Below, piece after piece: positions 13,421 to 26,294 of a DNA stretch of 64,000 nucleotides. Each line of letters starts with the position of its first letter. Within the stretch, counting starts at the first letter, position 1. The notes below the pieces were generated by a model. It was not told the DNA's origin. It searched no databases and saw nothing but the letters and a program-made list of their open reading frames with translations. Where the stretch lies: contig CM037870.1 in assembly GCA_021292105.1 (NCBI GenBank), positions 19,871,424-19,935,423 of the forward strand. The letters run 5' to 3'. The position numbers were made by a program, and so were the translations under genes. The DNA comes from Anadara kagoshimensis (taxonomy: Eukaryota > Mollusca > Bivalvia > Arcoida > Arcidae).

Positions 13421-13565
13421 AGTAAACCTTACCTGAGGGAGTGTGATGTTTGCCTATTGATGCTTCAGTTACAAAAACGTAAACATCACAAACATTATCG
13501 TAGAAATCAAGGCTATTAATTACTTACTAAGCCTAACGGATTGTGATATGTAGAGTGGAGTAATG

Positions 13566-13894
13566 GTGTTAACGTCCCAGTCAAGAATATTTCACTTATA
13601 TCGAGACGTCGCCAGCTATAGGCGAAGTTGCAGAAATTTTGCCTGTGCGTTGCGCTGATGGCATTATACAGCAGGGTTCTTTATCGTGCCAAGCCTACCG
13701 TGACACGGGACCTCGATTATTTTAAGTTCCCATCCGAAAGAACCGTGACTTTCATTTCGTAATGCCGAGTGCTTGGCGAAAGAACAGTCACTACACACTT
13801 TTAAGTCTTGGCTCAGACCCGGCCGGGGTTCGAACCCACGACCTCCCACTTACGGAGCAAGCAGCACTCTACCAACTGAGCTACCGCAGTGGTG
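13566..13894 (-). mobile_element. S1 tRNA-derived SINE, nearly full length
   Basis: Read on the minus strand, the element has an A box (TAGCTCAGTTGGTAGAGTG near 13885-13867), a B box (GGTTCGAACCC near 13830), a body including gtgtcacggtaggcttggca, and a 3' end at ctgggacgttaac. The same element lies on the plus strand at 37557. The tRNA-like head cannot be a working tRNA because it runs straight into the SINE body. The 61-aa minus ORF over it is an artefact. Confidence 0.85.
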
Positions 13895-15335
13895 GACTGT
13901 GATGAGGTGGAAAGGTTCTGAAAAATGTTTGATCGTAACTGCATGCTAACAGTATCCGGTCCGAAAAGAGATATTCATCCGGTTTGTATTGTACAATTAA
14001 CAATAAACTTTACTGCATACGGTATCAAGTGATAAGGCACTCTTACACAGTCTTGCAAATTATGATCTGAGCGAAAAAAGTTATGAATTGATTTAATGTA
14101 TTCATATCGCTCAATGTAGACTGTAAAGAAACACATATACATTACAGGCGAATTTTAACACATTGACATGAATTTTGGCTATCGTTCCCAGTTTGATGGT
14201 ACCAATCAAAGATGCTTCTTTAATTGTATATTGTTTGATGTACCATTGGCATATTTCGGCAAATAACAATATTATAAAACAAATATATTTCATTTAACAG
14301 AAATATTTTTATTTCACTGTATTTTTATGTTCTAGTTGTTTGGTCACAGTCAACCGAAAGTTTGTCGGTATGAGAATTGTGGCAAATTCTAAAATGAAAC
14401 AATACACAGGGGACATCCCATAACTTAACCGTTAATTAGTCTGGTATCTGGACATGATGTCTTCTGATATTTACACTAATGTAACATTTAATCGTTTCTT
14501 ACTAGGCAAAAATAATAATGTTTGTCCCAAGAGGGCTAGTAAGGTATTATATCAATGTCCATATGACATTCAAGTACCAATGATATTAATTTAACAACTT
14601 TGATTTCCTTTATTTTAATCGAGTTTGTGAGATTGGGAATAAATAAACGCATTTTGTGTTTAACACGGTCTTGTTAATTTCCAATTTGTGTGACTGTGAC
14701 CCTTCTCATGTACTTGAATCAATACACTGTACTGGGTTCGACATTAATAACGAAGCATTGTATTGATGCATTTTTCTAAAGTTCAGGATGACTCGATATT
14801 TCAAGTAAAAGCGACTGAACTTAAATAAGCATTCATTAAATCAATTAATTGATTTGTCGACCTTAGCCTTGAAAAAAATCTTGAAATCTTGACATATTTC
14901 TCTTCTTTTATTCTTTTTCCGAATATTTAAATGCAAAATAGGTTATAATAACACATCGCATGAACAAAATTTTTGATATTATATTATTAGTCAGGTGTTT
15001 TCAAATTGACCAAATCAAATTATTGAGCAATTTATCACCTGGTTAATGATGATACATTATAAACATTAAACAAAATTAAATTACACCTACATATCTGACA
15101 ATTGCTGTATTGTATCTGACGAAGAGATGTGGATAGAGAAATTGTCCTCTGATTGGCGTCAAAGAAACGTATACAAAGCAAGCGTAAATATATGTATCGT
15201 AAAGCAATATGTAGGGTACATTTAATATTGTTCCATATTTTTCTAATAAAAGCATAATCTATATCCAGATAACACTTACCCCGATTGCATTTTCAAATCG
15301 AAATTTGGTGTTTGTTGTGCAACATATTATATCAG
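13895..15335. other. AT-rich sequence, no feature recognised
   Basis: No repeat from the families described here and no exon signals are seen in this 1.4 kb. Confidence 0.5.
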
Positions 15336-15540
15336 ATAGTATTTTACAGCACTAGACGGCCGTTTCGGACCACAAATTTGCATCAATAGTGCTTGGACCA
15401 AAATTGTAAAACCACAATGTTTTCCAGATGTTCCAAAGATACCAAAAGGACCAATGGATATTTTTCGAAATCTAGCCAAGGCAGTACTTTGCATCAGGAA
15501 TATACCTAAGTTTTTAAGGAATCTTGGGAAATATTTTCCA
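15336..15540 (+). repeat. Repeat B copy 2
   Basis: The best-preserved copy of the family. It runs from ttttacagcactagacggcc through gcatcaatagtgcttggacc, aaaattgtaaaacca, agataccaaaaggacca and atctagccaaggcagtactt. Its upstream flank (catattatatcagata) also resembles that of copy 1 (catattataccagtata), so the family may extend about 40 bp further 5'. Confidence 0.8.
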
Positions 15541-15717
15541 ATTTTTTACCACCATGTTGGCTCTTAATGATAACAAGTTTTGTGATTATAACGAAAACAA
15601 TAACATGCCTTCCACCTTTACCAACAAATCGCCCGGAATAATTTTCAAACAACCAGTGCTTTATGTGTTTCTGTGACTATAATTTGCATACAAACGATAT
15701 AAGCACATATGTATCCA

Positions 15718-15963
15718 CAATCAAAAACAAACATACTAATCCATTTCCGAATCACAATCCAGAAGCAAAGTAAAAACTTTGGAACCGACAAGTTAGATTA
15801 GACAGGGAAGTGAGGCCGGGTGCTCCGGAAGGGTAAGCACCTCCTGTTTAGCTAGCTACACCCGCCACGTGTGTAATCAAAATTGTGTGAAAGGAACATG
15901 GAGCTATGAGACGTCAAATATATCCAAGGCAATCCTGGACACAGAGACATCAAACTTATCAAC
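15718..15963 (-). repeat. Repeat A copy 5
   Basis: A minus-strand copy from the 3' terminus (tcaaaaacaaacatac at 15720) to the ttgataagtttgatgtct segment. A small deletion removes the 5' arm of hairpin 2 and the neighbouring E-box (agattagacagggaagtg). The other E-box (CACGTG near 15877) and hairpin 1 are intact. Confidence 0.88.
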
Positions 15964-16170
15964 AAATGAGAAAATGATAAAATAAGAAAAAGAGATTTTT
16001 TCATCAGAACAAGAACAAAATGTAATCGACTTATGAACAAAACGACTGTTGCAAATGATATTTCAAAAGCAGTAGATACAGAAAAACGGCATTAATTCAA
16101 AGTTTTACTATGATTTTAATAAAAAGTGTAACATCATGGGTAATATAAGGTTTCAGCTAATCTTTTTAGA

Positions 16171-16315
16171 TCAAACAAAAACATGTCAGGTCATGTCCAA
16201 ATCACAACCCTAAAATCACTACAAAAGCTTTGACGACTAGCAACTAAAGTTAAACACGTAGATGTTTACAAGAAAAGTGTGCTCTGGACAGGTAAGCACC
16301 TTCTGTATCATCGAA
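16171..16315 (-). repeat. Repeat A fragment 6, diverged
   Basis: Starts with tcaaacaaaaacatgtcagg and continues with aatcacaaccctaaa, aaacacgta and gtaagcaccttctg. The order matches the family on the minus strand but identity is low. The CAG|GTAAGC string inside is repeat sequence, not a splice donor. Confidence 0.65.
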
Positions 16316-16689
16316 AAAGAAAGAATTAAAATAAATAACTTTAAAAATAATTTAGAAACCCATCTGAATAACGAATTGTTCCTGATACCGTCAATAAAAT
16401 TGAAATAGCTATGGATAGTTTTATTCTAATTGGATTACCAACACTAGTAATTTCCTTAAATTTACAATTTCTTGCTTAATAAATTTCAATGTTTGGCAGT
16501 TAAAAATTCAAGCAAAAATCACTTTGATTGTAAAGTAATTGGAGCCGACTCAAAAGTAGCGATACCTTCCATTGTTCATGCCAAACTCAAGAATATAGTG
16601 TTTCTAATGTTGTAGTTGTTGGATTAAATAAAGAAAATTATAGCTAAAAATCATAAAAATCCCAAAATCTAAAGCAACCAAGACAGGAG

Positions 16690-16810
16690 AAGATGAATAT
16701 AAACACGAGAGGTGCTTACTCTTTCGTAGCACACAGCCTTATTCTTATGATGAACAGTCACACATTTTACATATTTTTTATTTTATTTTTAAGTTGGAAT
16801 GAGAACCGGT
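16690..16810 (+). repeat. Possible repeat A relic
   Basis: The segment gagaggtgcttactctttcg, then tagcacacagccttattctt, resembles the hairpin 1 region. The rest is too diverged to align by eye. Confidence 0.4.
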
Positions 16811-17646
16811 GTTTTAAGATTGATTTTAGACAATGAAAATCGTTGTAAACATTATAATATAAGTGTTACAGTAGCAATTTGTATAGTTTAAGTTCTTATA
16901 CAGGCTTCTAATCAAATTATCAATCAGTTTCCAATAGGTTTTCCTTTGCAACATTGAAAAAATAAAAATAAGTACAATTAAACTCTTCATAACACAACAA
17001 CCTCTTTTATTTCGCAATCACATATATCAATAGCGGATCAGTAAGGCTTCTTTTAAATTTTGACACAGTTTTTAGAAACACGATGCCTTCGTTACAAAAC
17101 GATAATTGAAACTTGTCTGATATTACGAGCACCAATTTTAAGGACGTATCAAATAAATTATTTAAAAGAATGTCTCGCTGTTGTCTAGAATCTTAATATG
17201 TTTAGGATATAAAACATTGGTTTGTGTTGCTTATTAAGAATCATTTCAACGGGTTTCTATCGATCGTTCAGTTGGTTTTTTTTATAATCAGAGCTATTTA
17301 TTTTTTATTTGATATATGTACTTCTGATGTATTGCTGAAACATTTTGTTTCTACAATATATGATCCACAACATCAAAGGATATGATTTCATTAAAGTAAT
17401 ATGTAATGATAACCCATGGCCTAATACTTTCAGTTTGAAATGACATTCTTGTGTTAAGCTATATCAATAACAACTATTGTTATATATGTATAAAAATACA
17501 TGAATGTAATGTATTTCGCAAACGTATTGATGGCTTGAGTTTAAATTGTTTTTTTAAACAAATAGTTGTGCTTGAAATGTTGATTACTTTGCTAATACTA
17601 GTAATTTAGGAAATCAATGCGATTCTAATATATTAAAAAGTTAAAG
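16811..17646. other. AT-rich sequence, no feature recognised
   Basis: No recognisable feature. Confidence 0.5.
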
Positions 17647-17901
17647 TCTGTCCCGAGCCATTAGGCCCATCAAGCCGGAGCTTATCCCGGTTTCGGTGGC
17701 GTTAAGCGACTGAGAGTACAAGACTCTCCCCTGAATGGGACGCCGGTCCATCGCAGGGTTAACCCCCAGCATTTTGCTGGTACTCATTTATTTTTCAGCT
17801 GAGTGAACTGGAACAACGTGAAATTAAGTGTCTTGCTCAAGGGCACAACACATCGCCCAGTCCAGGGATCGAACCCACGACCTTCGAATCATGAGTCCAA
17901 T
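17647..17901 (-). mobile_element. V-SINE-like tRNA-derived SINE, 5'-truncated
   Basis: On the minus strand it begins in the anticodon-arm part of a tRNA-like head (ttggactcatgattcgaagg), has a B box (GGTTCGATCCC near 17866), then a 'gagcaagacactta' body block. A conserved central block follows (ctgcgatggaccggcgtccc), then aaccgggataagctccggc at the 3' end. From family knowledge this architecture resembles V-domain SINEs such as the molluscan RUDI type. That assignment is from memory and uncertain. The A box is missing. Confidence 0.75.
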
Positions 17902-19242
17902 ATAATATATATACCCCTAAAAATACGTGAAAATTTTCAACAAAAAATAGGAGTTCAAACAGAAACAATCCTTTATTTTCAATGGCCCAGAACATTTGAT
18001 CAAATACATGACACTAAAGGTATCAAGCTGCTTTGTTCTTTAACAGTTTCTTCAAACATCGGGGTCATAATGTGAATATTTTTTCTGTATTTTAATCATC
18101 TTTTCCAACAAACAACATTGGCTCATCGAATTAGTTGACATTCATTTTGATTGAGAAGTAAACTCGTTTTTCAATCCAGTTTCATCGACGATCAGAATTA
18201 CGACATGTGGCTTTTACAATAACGTGTTTTTCCTTCTACGCATTCAATAGTTTCACGCTTTAACATTTTGCTTTTAAGATAAAGATTAGAATAGTAATTT
18301 CATTTTGCTTTGCTATGAGTCTCGTTTTGCAACAATTGCAATCAATCAGATTAGATATCAACCTATATTGTTTGGATTCAGAAGTAAACACTTTTTTCAT
18401 TTATTTGCCTTTTATTGAGAATCTACCACACTTGATAATATGGCAGTGTTTTCGAAAACAAAGACAAGATTTAATTAAATCTTCGCTGTAACATATACCT
18501 ATATCATGTCTTATTGGTTAAAACAAGTTTTGTCATTATTCTTTATCGACCGATTCAGTTTAAAGTTCGAATTAAGGTTTTTTAGTGCTTATGTCGTTTT
18601 TGATTTACAAAAGCAAATGTTCAGCATTTGAGGTCTTTGACATAAGTTTTAATCCGTATAGGCCTTAGGCACTCTCATTATTACCGTTTAAGTCAAGTCA
18701 AGAATATTTTGTTTTTTTATTCGCCGTCTGATATCCAATTTTCAAGTGCTTATAGTATGTTATACAATCTCTAACATGCTTGAAGGGCAATGATTATTAA
18801 ATTATAACCTGGCGGTTACAAAACTCTTTTGTATATAAGTATAGGGAAAATAAAAATCAATATTCATCGTATAGCAAAGAACCGTATAGGGTTAAGTATC
18901 AAAGACTCTCTAGATCATGAAATTTACATTGTGTCAATCATGGAGTGGATATTAATTAATAATGATGAAGACGCCTTATAAAGTGATATGGATTTAATCT
19001 AAAGACATAACACTATTATATATTAATGGAAGCTTTTATTTAAAGCTATTCAAAGCATGATTGCTTTGTTTATACATTTATGATGAATTAATTATGAAAC
19101 ACAAGGAAAAACAATGGCATAATCTGTTTATATTATTGAGAAATCCATTTACTTACGGTAATTATATTTTATCGTAATAATACTGTATTGTATTTGTTGT
19201 CTTGTAGAAAAAAATGAAAAAAAAACTATTTCTCTTCTTCAG
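17902..19242. other. AT-rich sequence upstream of exon a, no feature recognised
   Basis: Because exon a has a splice acceptor, an untranslated exon must lie upstream, but I could not place one. A weak match to the S1 SINE 3' end (accgtttaagtcaagtcaag near 18680) is noted without a call. Confidence 0.45.
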
Positions 19243-19307
19243 ATTGACTTACAAAGACATAAATTCATATCAAAATGGCGAAGAAAAAGAAACTCCACGA
19301 AATGAAG
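19243..19307 (+). CDS. Candidate first coding exon (exon a) of an unrecognised gene
   Basis: A T-rich tract followed by tctcttcttcAG (AG at 19241-19242) gives an acceptor. The exon continues with 32 nt of 5' UTR and an ATG at 19275 in good context (atcaaaATGG). The coding part is 11 codons, MAKKKKLHEMK, ending in AAG|GTAAGTAA, a near-perfect donor at 19308. The exon ends in phase 0. The peptide is a lysine-rich basic N terminus; I recognise no protein from it. Two later plus-strand exons (53616 and 57258) remain open in the same phase, which supports one gene with a 34-kb intron, though further exons could lie between. It matches no repeat family in the window. Other explanations are a non-coding transcript or chance splice sites. 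Confidence 0.55.
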
Positions 19308-19514
19308 GTAAGTAACCATTTATTTAAATTGTTTATTATGGCATGGTCTATAAGGTATGGTGTATCTATCATATGATGAATATATATAAAACTTTCATGA
19401 TAAAAGATATAGCTTATTTTGTCTCAATTTCGATTTTAAACGCATTATTATATTTTAGTTGATACTTTATGGAACATGCTTAAAATACTGTATATTGCTT
19501 TAATTTCAAGGTGT

Positions 19515-19650
19515 CAAATTTTCGCTATTTCACAATGACTAGTGTACTCGCGATGTTAAATGTCCGCGGTCTTTAAGAGCTACATTACTAAACGCCCAAA
19601 ATTGCGCGGCGATTTTATTTTCGCGGCAATACACCGAAATACATATAAAA
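19515..19650. repeat. Repeat C-like degenerate copy
   Basis: A cluster of CG-rich words (tactcgcgatg, gtccgcggtc, attgcgcggcg, ttttcgcggcaa) separated by AT-rich spacers, in the style of repeat C at 8425 and 48505. Long exact matches are absent. Confidence 0.45.
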
Positions 19651-22600
19651 TATTACCATGGAACTGAAGTAGCATTATAAAACGTGTAACTACACGTAAA
19701 TCACCATAACACAGCAGATAAATGTATCAATTTATCTTTTAAAATTTCACAATGAATTGCATAATATATTTTTCTGGCATATAAACAGTCTTTCAAACAC
19801 AACTGACGATTACATAAAAACTAAAACAAAACATATACAGATCTGTAACAAATGTGGCAGTAATTTGTTGTCAGATTTTGAAGTCATTGCTTGGTTATAA
19901 TTCCGTTTTTGTTTTAAAATAGTGTATAAATGGGGATTTAATTGATATAAATGGATATTGCATAATATCTCAAAACCAATTCGAATAATTTTTTTCGAAA
20001 ACATTGTCCTTTTTACGACGCGTTCTCATATGTTACGTAATTCGGATTGCGTTAAAACTTGCATGTGTTTTACTTGTTCCATAATGGTGTAATCATTGCA
20101 AAAACGCATTTATTATCTTTTACTGTTTCGTTAACCTGATTATGGGTCACTTGAGTGAAATGGTTAAGGGATTCTCAATAGTGTTTCATGTTCATTACTT
20201 GACATTTTATCATTGTCCCCCAAAGTAGGATATTTTATAATTAGTGGTACCGATATATTTGTTTTTTCTTTGTATTATTTTGTTAGCTTTCCCAAACCTG
20301 TATTGTTTCTTATTATTGCTTGTGTTTGGTGTTACCAAGTAATGTGTTTTAGATGCATATATCCTTATTTTATTTATTTACTTATTTATTAATTGGATTG
20401 GTATGTTTGTTTTTAATTATCATATCAAGTATGTTTTGCCCCTTCTAAATGTTTTTATTGCAGATATTTATTATTTTTATTATTCTTTAAAAAATTCACC
20501 AATTGATAAAGCAGCTGAGAGTTATGAAAACATTACTAATCAACTACAAATGCCAAGTTAAAAGATTTTTATACTTTATAAAAAAAGTACAAGATAAGAC
20601 ATAAATACTTGATGTTTTCAATTAAAAAATAGTTCATTTCAATTTGTAAATAAGGAAAACGACATTCATGATTCCAATGTCGCAACATCAACCTGTTAAT
20701 AATTTTGCTTTAAGTGAACGGTAAAAAGACATCAATCTTACACAATGCGTCAATGAAATGTTTTAGTGTTACGGCGGTTTTGATAAACATGCCCATGAAA
20801 TCCAAATTAAAATATTTTCAATAATTTTTGTAATTGTTATCAATACCAATACAGATTAACAACCAAGATATTTTTTGAAAGAAAACATTATGAAATGACA
20901 TTATGTAATGTGATCTTGTTTTGATTCTAATCCAATTATGATATTTTATCTCTGCATATGAGTTTGGGTTTCCCTCATTTGTCAAAGACATGAAAGGTTT
21001 CTCGTGTTAAATTATTTCGTGTATGTCATATCATGGTTAAAATATTTAATTGGATTACACTTGAGATTTTGAAATGCAAATGGAATACGGACAAGTGTTG
21101 CTAAAAAATATAAATTTTGCAATAAACGAAACAACGAATATTCATTGATTTTCTCAATAAATTTATTTTTACTTTAGGACGAATTATTGTGTTTATTATT
21201 GTTTTCTACTTTGTCAAAATATCAAGTAATCGAGCAATATTATCAAAACAGAATTTGAGTAAAAAATCAATCATAACAATTACGTTGTTGACAAAAACAA
21301 AAACAAAACCTTTATCTATAATCAAAACACGTAAACATTGAACATAATGTGTTTTCGTTTTATAAATATCCAAATGATGTTGTTCTTGATAAAAATAGTG
21401 TTCGATTATTTAAAGATTTTAATCATTGAATTTACAATAGATGGGAAGCAATGGCTGTATATAATTTGATTTTAGCACCAATTTGTGTTTAATTGCGTGA
21501 AGTAGATTACAGAAATGACGTTTTACACACAATTGAAGATTTTTAATCATTGTCGGATCGGTTTGTGAAGAAACCAGAGTTTCCGTAATTAACCATTGAT
21601 TTTCTGAAGTGAAAAACTTCATGACTGAGAACACATTACGTATATATGTTAATTTTGTTCGTATCGCCTCAATTCATAGGGACTGACGCTGTCATTTTAT
21701 ATTCTTGTAATTTTGCTCATAGAATATATAACCTTTGTAACTGAGAGATTGTAAATATTGACATTCATCTTTGTTTTGATTTGAGAAAAAAAAATTGATA
21801 TTTTTCACTGTAAAGTTAAAAAGAAAACATTTTAGCCGTTATATATATATGACTTTAGATACAAAATGTAATTGGTATTTCTTTGGAGCAAGGAATACAT
21901 ATTATGAACAAGAAGCAAAAACAATCATACCACTCTATGTCAGATGAGGAGCAATATATGATTTGGTTTATTGATTCATGCGTACATTGTTAAAGGTTTC
22001 GTTGAACGGCAGACAGTTAGACCATCTATGATGATGATATTTACTATGACTTAAATTTTAGGCCAGATACAAGACTATATTAATGTGTTCATTGACTGAT
22101 GTTCACGTTCTTGATCTTGACATGGACGCGCCACATCTTATAACTCAATTGAATTACTATTCTATAGCAACAGACAACCATTGGCGACAAAGAAGCAGAC
22201 GTGTTTTAATATTTATGTTTGTTTACTTTCTGTCGTCTCGAAGATGATATGTGAACTTGAAGAGCCAAGAGCAACTATAACTACTTTATATGGTGTATTG
22301 AATTTGGAACCGGTTTCTATATTTGGCGTACGTGCTCTTGAAGGCATTTACGGCACCAACCTGAATGATTAGTTTGCACTGGGATATAAAGTTCAGGTTC
22401 TTGCCAAAAGCCAGAAAAGTTATGTCTACTTTCCAGAATGTTTTGCCATTTTATTTATTCTTATTAAACATGATAAATTGGTTAGTTTTGAGGAAAATTA
22501 TATCGGCAACTAGGATGGTTAAATGCGCTTATTTAGACTGAAAGGAAATTTTACTTTGCATATACCGGCAATCACGAAGTTGTGATAAATATAATTCGTT

Positions 22601-23474
22601 ATAGATATAAAATAACTAGACATGAATACTGTGTACTTTCTTTCAAATTAAATTCATGTCCCATTTTTCCCATATAAGCAAATTAGCAGCTAAATCTTTC
22701 GTATAAGAATGTCACTAGGTTACAAAACTACTTTGACACCCTAAGTTTCTACTTATTTTAAATCAAATGCGGCCTAATAAAGCTATAAAATATAATGTAA
22801 TGGACACCACTCCTTCGTGTAAATGACTAATCAACGCACCCACTTACATTCCATGTGAAATTTAGTTTCATTTTGTTTTCGGTTTCAAAGGCTCTTCTTA
22901 AATATAAGCCTTATTTAAGCATCCAGGCATTATATTCTACTAAACAAAATCAATGAAAAAGTTTCGGAGAAAATGTTACAGAAATAATTCTGAAGATTGT
23001 TACTGGATCGCATCTGAGTATTTTACAAGAGAAAGACAAAACAAATATGTATATATGCATGGTAAAACATTCACACAAAAATTGTCGATAAATTAAATTT
23101 ATTCTAATACAAAATTAATTGCTGATAGAATGAATTGTAATGTACATAAGTATGCATAACCACGCTGTCTCGTAAAGTCAGTTATAATTACATATAAATG
23201 AGAGATTTCGAATATTTTGTGACAATCCTTGACCATGAACATATACATGAAATTAATTCCTAACATATCAAAACCAGTAAATCAGAGATAGACATCAAGA
23301 TAAATAAATAACATCTTTAACACAGTTATCTATTTTGGAATCAATTTGTCAAATCCCGTTTAATTGGCCACACGAGCAACAAATATTAAGCCATGTACTT
23401 AGTAAATATTTCGGGCAGCTTTTTCTGTAACTGTAAGATCATTATAAATTTATCGCGTAGTTATAAAATTTCAT
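19651..23474. other. 3.8 kb AT-rich sequence, almost featureless
   Basis: Only a bare repeat A 3' tail (attggtatgtttgtttttaa at about 20397-20418) stands out. The 63-72 aa ORFs at 21419 (-) and 22181 (+) have no recognisable features. Confidence 0.45.
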
Positions 23475-23700
23475 TGGAATATTTGACTTCACATAGTTCC
23501 GTGTTCCTTTCATACTCAATTTTATTTACAAACGTGGCGAGTGTAGCTTAACAAGAAGAGCTTACCCTTACGCATCATCAGGTCACAGTTTCTTCACTTG
23601 TTGAAATTCATGGGTTAAACTTTATTCGTAAATTTCAAAATTTTCACTTTAATTTGGGTATGTGATTTGGACAAAGATTTGTTTCTTTTTATCAACTGCT
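23475..23700 (+). repeat. Repeat A copy, diverged
   Basis: Family order is visible: catagttccgtgttcctttc, then aacgtggcgagtgtagctta, then agcttacccttacgcatcat, then gggttaaact, then tgtgatttggaca. Hairpin arms and E-boxes are decayed. Confidence 0.75.
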
Positions 23701-24595
23701 CAGTTTTTATACAATGGAATCCAACTTGGTGATGGAGATTTTATTAAATAAGACGGGAGATACGTACCGTGAACAAAAACAATAATTACATAATCTTAAC
23801 AGATTACAAATTTAAGGATTTCAAAGTTTATTGATTCATATATTTGTTTCGCCGATTTTTCTTGATACAACTGATATTTTCCACTTTAGCATACTCAAGT
23901 TAATGTTTGTATCGCGCAAAGCATAATTATAAATAGATACAAGAAGCAACAACATACTGGTTGATTTCCGTGTTCTTCTTAATAGATAGATGGAACAGCA
24001 GACAGGACATCAATTATAACATTTACAATAACGTCTATCTGCCTACGATGAAAATACTAGACTAATATATGATCACATCGGAATGGGACCAAAACGTACT
24101 ACTAGAAGTTGATTGTTAAATGGGATACAAGATCTCTAATATTTGACGCGTGTTATCTTAAAAACGCAATTGAATTGCTTTTATACCACAGCAAAGAATT
24201 GTGATTGAAGACAAAAAATTAATCAAACTTTTAAAGGAAACCTATTAATTTATAACAGCATAAGCATAACCATAAATTATTCATGAACAATTATAAATTC
24301 CAATACTGCAGGATTCTTTTCTTAATAAAAAAAACAACAATAAAAACTTCGATGGAAATCAAAACAACAAACATTTTAAATAACCATTAATGTCAATTAT
24401 TTATCTTTAAAACATAGGAATAAGCAAAAGGGTCACATGCAACTTTAAATTGAAATATATGTACACACGCTTCTTTGTTTTTTTAAAAACTAAACAAATG
24501 TTTTAAGTAATAATGTAACAGAAACAAAGTTTGAAAGATGTTTCAGTAACCATTTATGTTAACTTGTTACGATTTAAAACATACATGGTATATAT
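23701..24595. other. AT-rich sequence, no feature recognised
   Basis: No recognisable feature. Confidence 0.5.
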
Positions 24596-24715
24596 AGTCC
24601 AATCTGCCTTAAAGGCCACCTTCTATGCAAGAGTCACCTGCTTATAAAGGCCAGTAGAATTATAACCCAATTGTTATCCTGTATATAAAGACCACCTGGC
24701 CATAAAGGACATTGG
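24596..24715. mobile_element. MITE relic, related to the element at 43946
   Basis: The text gtccaatctgccttaaaggc, then cttataaaggccagtagaat, then aacccaattgtt aligns with 43946-44091. The left end retains part of the terminal repeat (canonical form cagtcgaacctgcc). The right terminal repeat is missing, and repeat A sequence starts instead. Confidence 0.65.
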
Positions 24716-24795
24716 GGCCTTGATACGCGTAGGTTTGCAATATCCCTGAGTAAAAAAGTATTTGCAAGCAGCTTACTTCGCTGTACAAAGTCTAA
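24716..24795 (-). repeat. Repeat A 5'-segment fragment
   Basis: The text gccttgatacgcgtaggttt, then gcaatatccctgag, then gcagcttacttcgctgtaca matches the 5' third of the full-length copies (reverse of about 30085-30175). It is broken at the MITE boundary, so the MITE landed in or beside an existing repeat A. Confidence 0.7.
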
Positions 24796-25380
24796 TATTC
24801 TTTTTACGCATAGTTGCTACAAAAATACTTAATACCCTAAAAATAATTCTCTTTTATGGAAGTTCAGAGACGGTCGTCAGTAAACTATATATCTTTATAA
24901 TGATTTCCTATATGGGGACAAATTCACATCAATGATTTCTACGTGAAAATGCATTATAATAATTATTAACAGTCTGAAGTTTTTGCAGTAAAAATCTAAG
25001 TATGTGTTTTTGTAATGTCTGACATGTATAATGGGGGAATTTATCTTTAATAGATGGCAAAAGCACTGAGTCACAACATTTAGATTGCGATGTTTTGCGC
25101 AAGTATCCATTAAAAACACCAGACAATATCCTCTACTTGACCCGTACGTTTAAGAGAGAGAACCTTTCTAAATGATTTACCATCCATTTGAAGGTTTGAA
25201 ATAAGAAAACAATAAAGGGAGCTTGCAGAACCATGATCAAATAAAACAATTAGAAATATAATTTACTTTTTATTTGTTGGTTTCTTATTATATTTATATA
25301 CATCAACCAATTTTAAAGAAAAGTTAAAAAGATAAAGGACAAATTTGAACCTCAACTACTTACCGATTTGATGAGAATAA
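24796..25380. other. AT-rich sequence, no feature recognised
   Basis: A TCG|GTAAGT donor-like site on the minus strand near 25363 has no convincing exon. Two overlapping 65-74 aa minus ORFs show no motif. Confidence 0.45.
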
Positions 25381-25556
25381 AGATGTTACAAATATGGCGA
25401 TTGTACCTAGGTAACAAGCAATTCGCTAAGTTTTACGGGCACCCGGACTCACTTCCCTGGGAAAGTTTACGTGTTTAACCTAATGTGACAATTTTCAAAG
25501 TTATTCCTTTTATAACAATATTTGACTTATATTTGTACTGATAAATAAAGTGGCAA
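25381..25556 (+). repeat. Repeat A copy, diverged
   Basis: Contains cacccggactcacttccctg, then ggaaagtttacgtgtttaac, then ctaatgtgacaattttcaaa. Hairpin 2 survives with a shorter loop. It shares 'gatgttac(a)aatatgg..gtacctag' upstream with the copy at 26295, suggesting the two belong to one subfamily. Confidence 0.7.
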
Positions 25557-25640
25557 AGTTTTCGAGGGGTCTAAAACGGGTTAATGAATTATTTTTAAGA
25601 GTCTTACAATACTTCATCTTTGTTCTACGAATAATAACTT

Positions 25641-25857
25641 CAGTAAAACCTGTTTATTAGGACCATCCACTGATCCTACGAAATTAGGCTTTAGAGATAA
25701 TAAAAGAAGAAGAATGTTTGATTTGAAGATGAGGCATCAAGTATGGACATTAGACAGTGGTAGAAGGGTATGTCTAGTTGAAGTAAGTTGATCTCTAGTT
25801 TTTATTTATGGACAAATGGTCTTTGTACGGAAATAATCACTATAACAGGTTTTGCTG
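25641..25857. mobile_element. Pogo/Tigger-like MITE, 217 bp
   Basis: Terminal inverted repeats are cagtaaaacctgtttat on the left and, reverse-complemented from the right, cagcaaaacctgttata. A TA follows the right end; the left flanking TA has mutated to TT. There is no coding sequence. CAGT(A)-AACCTC/G termini with TA target sites are typical of pogo/Tigger-class elements, so the class assignment comes from family knowledge. Confidence 0.7.
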
Positions 25858-26194
25858 TATCTATCAAAACAAAGTTATAAATAAAAATTAGAACGACATT
25901 ATATTGAGGAACCAGTCTTATTTTATGAACAATTTGTCAACCCCTCAATTCCTGACCTTATAAGAAAATTGCAAAATGGCAGAGTAGCAACTTCACTTGA
26001 CTATTTCATCATGTATCTGTCCATAATAAATATTGAACATTAAAGAGATTGCACAACCTACAATGTGACCTTTTCTAAAAGGTTCCGAGATATTAAATCA
26101 ACTAAAAAGTGCTGTGTCAATTAAGAAGATATTCTTATTGAGATATTTCAAATGATATTCTAATCCATTTTAACTTCATCCTTTTAAATTGACG

Positions 26195-26270
26195 CAGAAT
26201 AACGTGTTCAACTTAATGTGCAAGTTTTAAAGCGGTTTTTAACTTTTGTTAAAAACTATATCATGTTAAT
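26195..26270 (+). repeat. Repeat A 3' fragment
   Basis: Contains aataacgtgttcaacttaat, then gtgcaagttttaaagcggtt, then tttaactttt. This is the family region just after the second E-box, and only this part is left. Confidence 0.5.
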
Positions 26271-26294
26271 TGTTTTAGTTGACAGTTCTACAAG

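Noticed and set aside
13425-13440. Minus-strand CAG|GTAAGG donor-like site
   Set aside because: No convincing acceptor and open exon upstream on the minus strand could be defined.
16280-16300. CAG|GTAAGC donor-like site; a similar CAG|GTAAGTG at about 31779
   Set aside because: Both fall at the same family position within reversed repeat A copies, so they are repeat sequence.
18655-18715. Possible S1 SINE 3' end (accgtttaagtcaagtcaag)
   Set aside because: The match is short and lacks a tail or body; noted as too weak for a feature.
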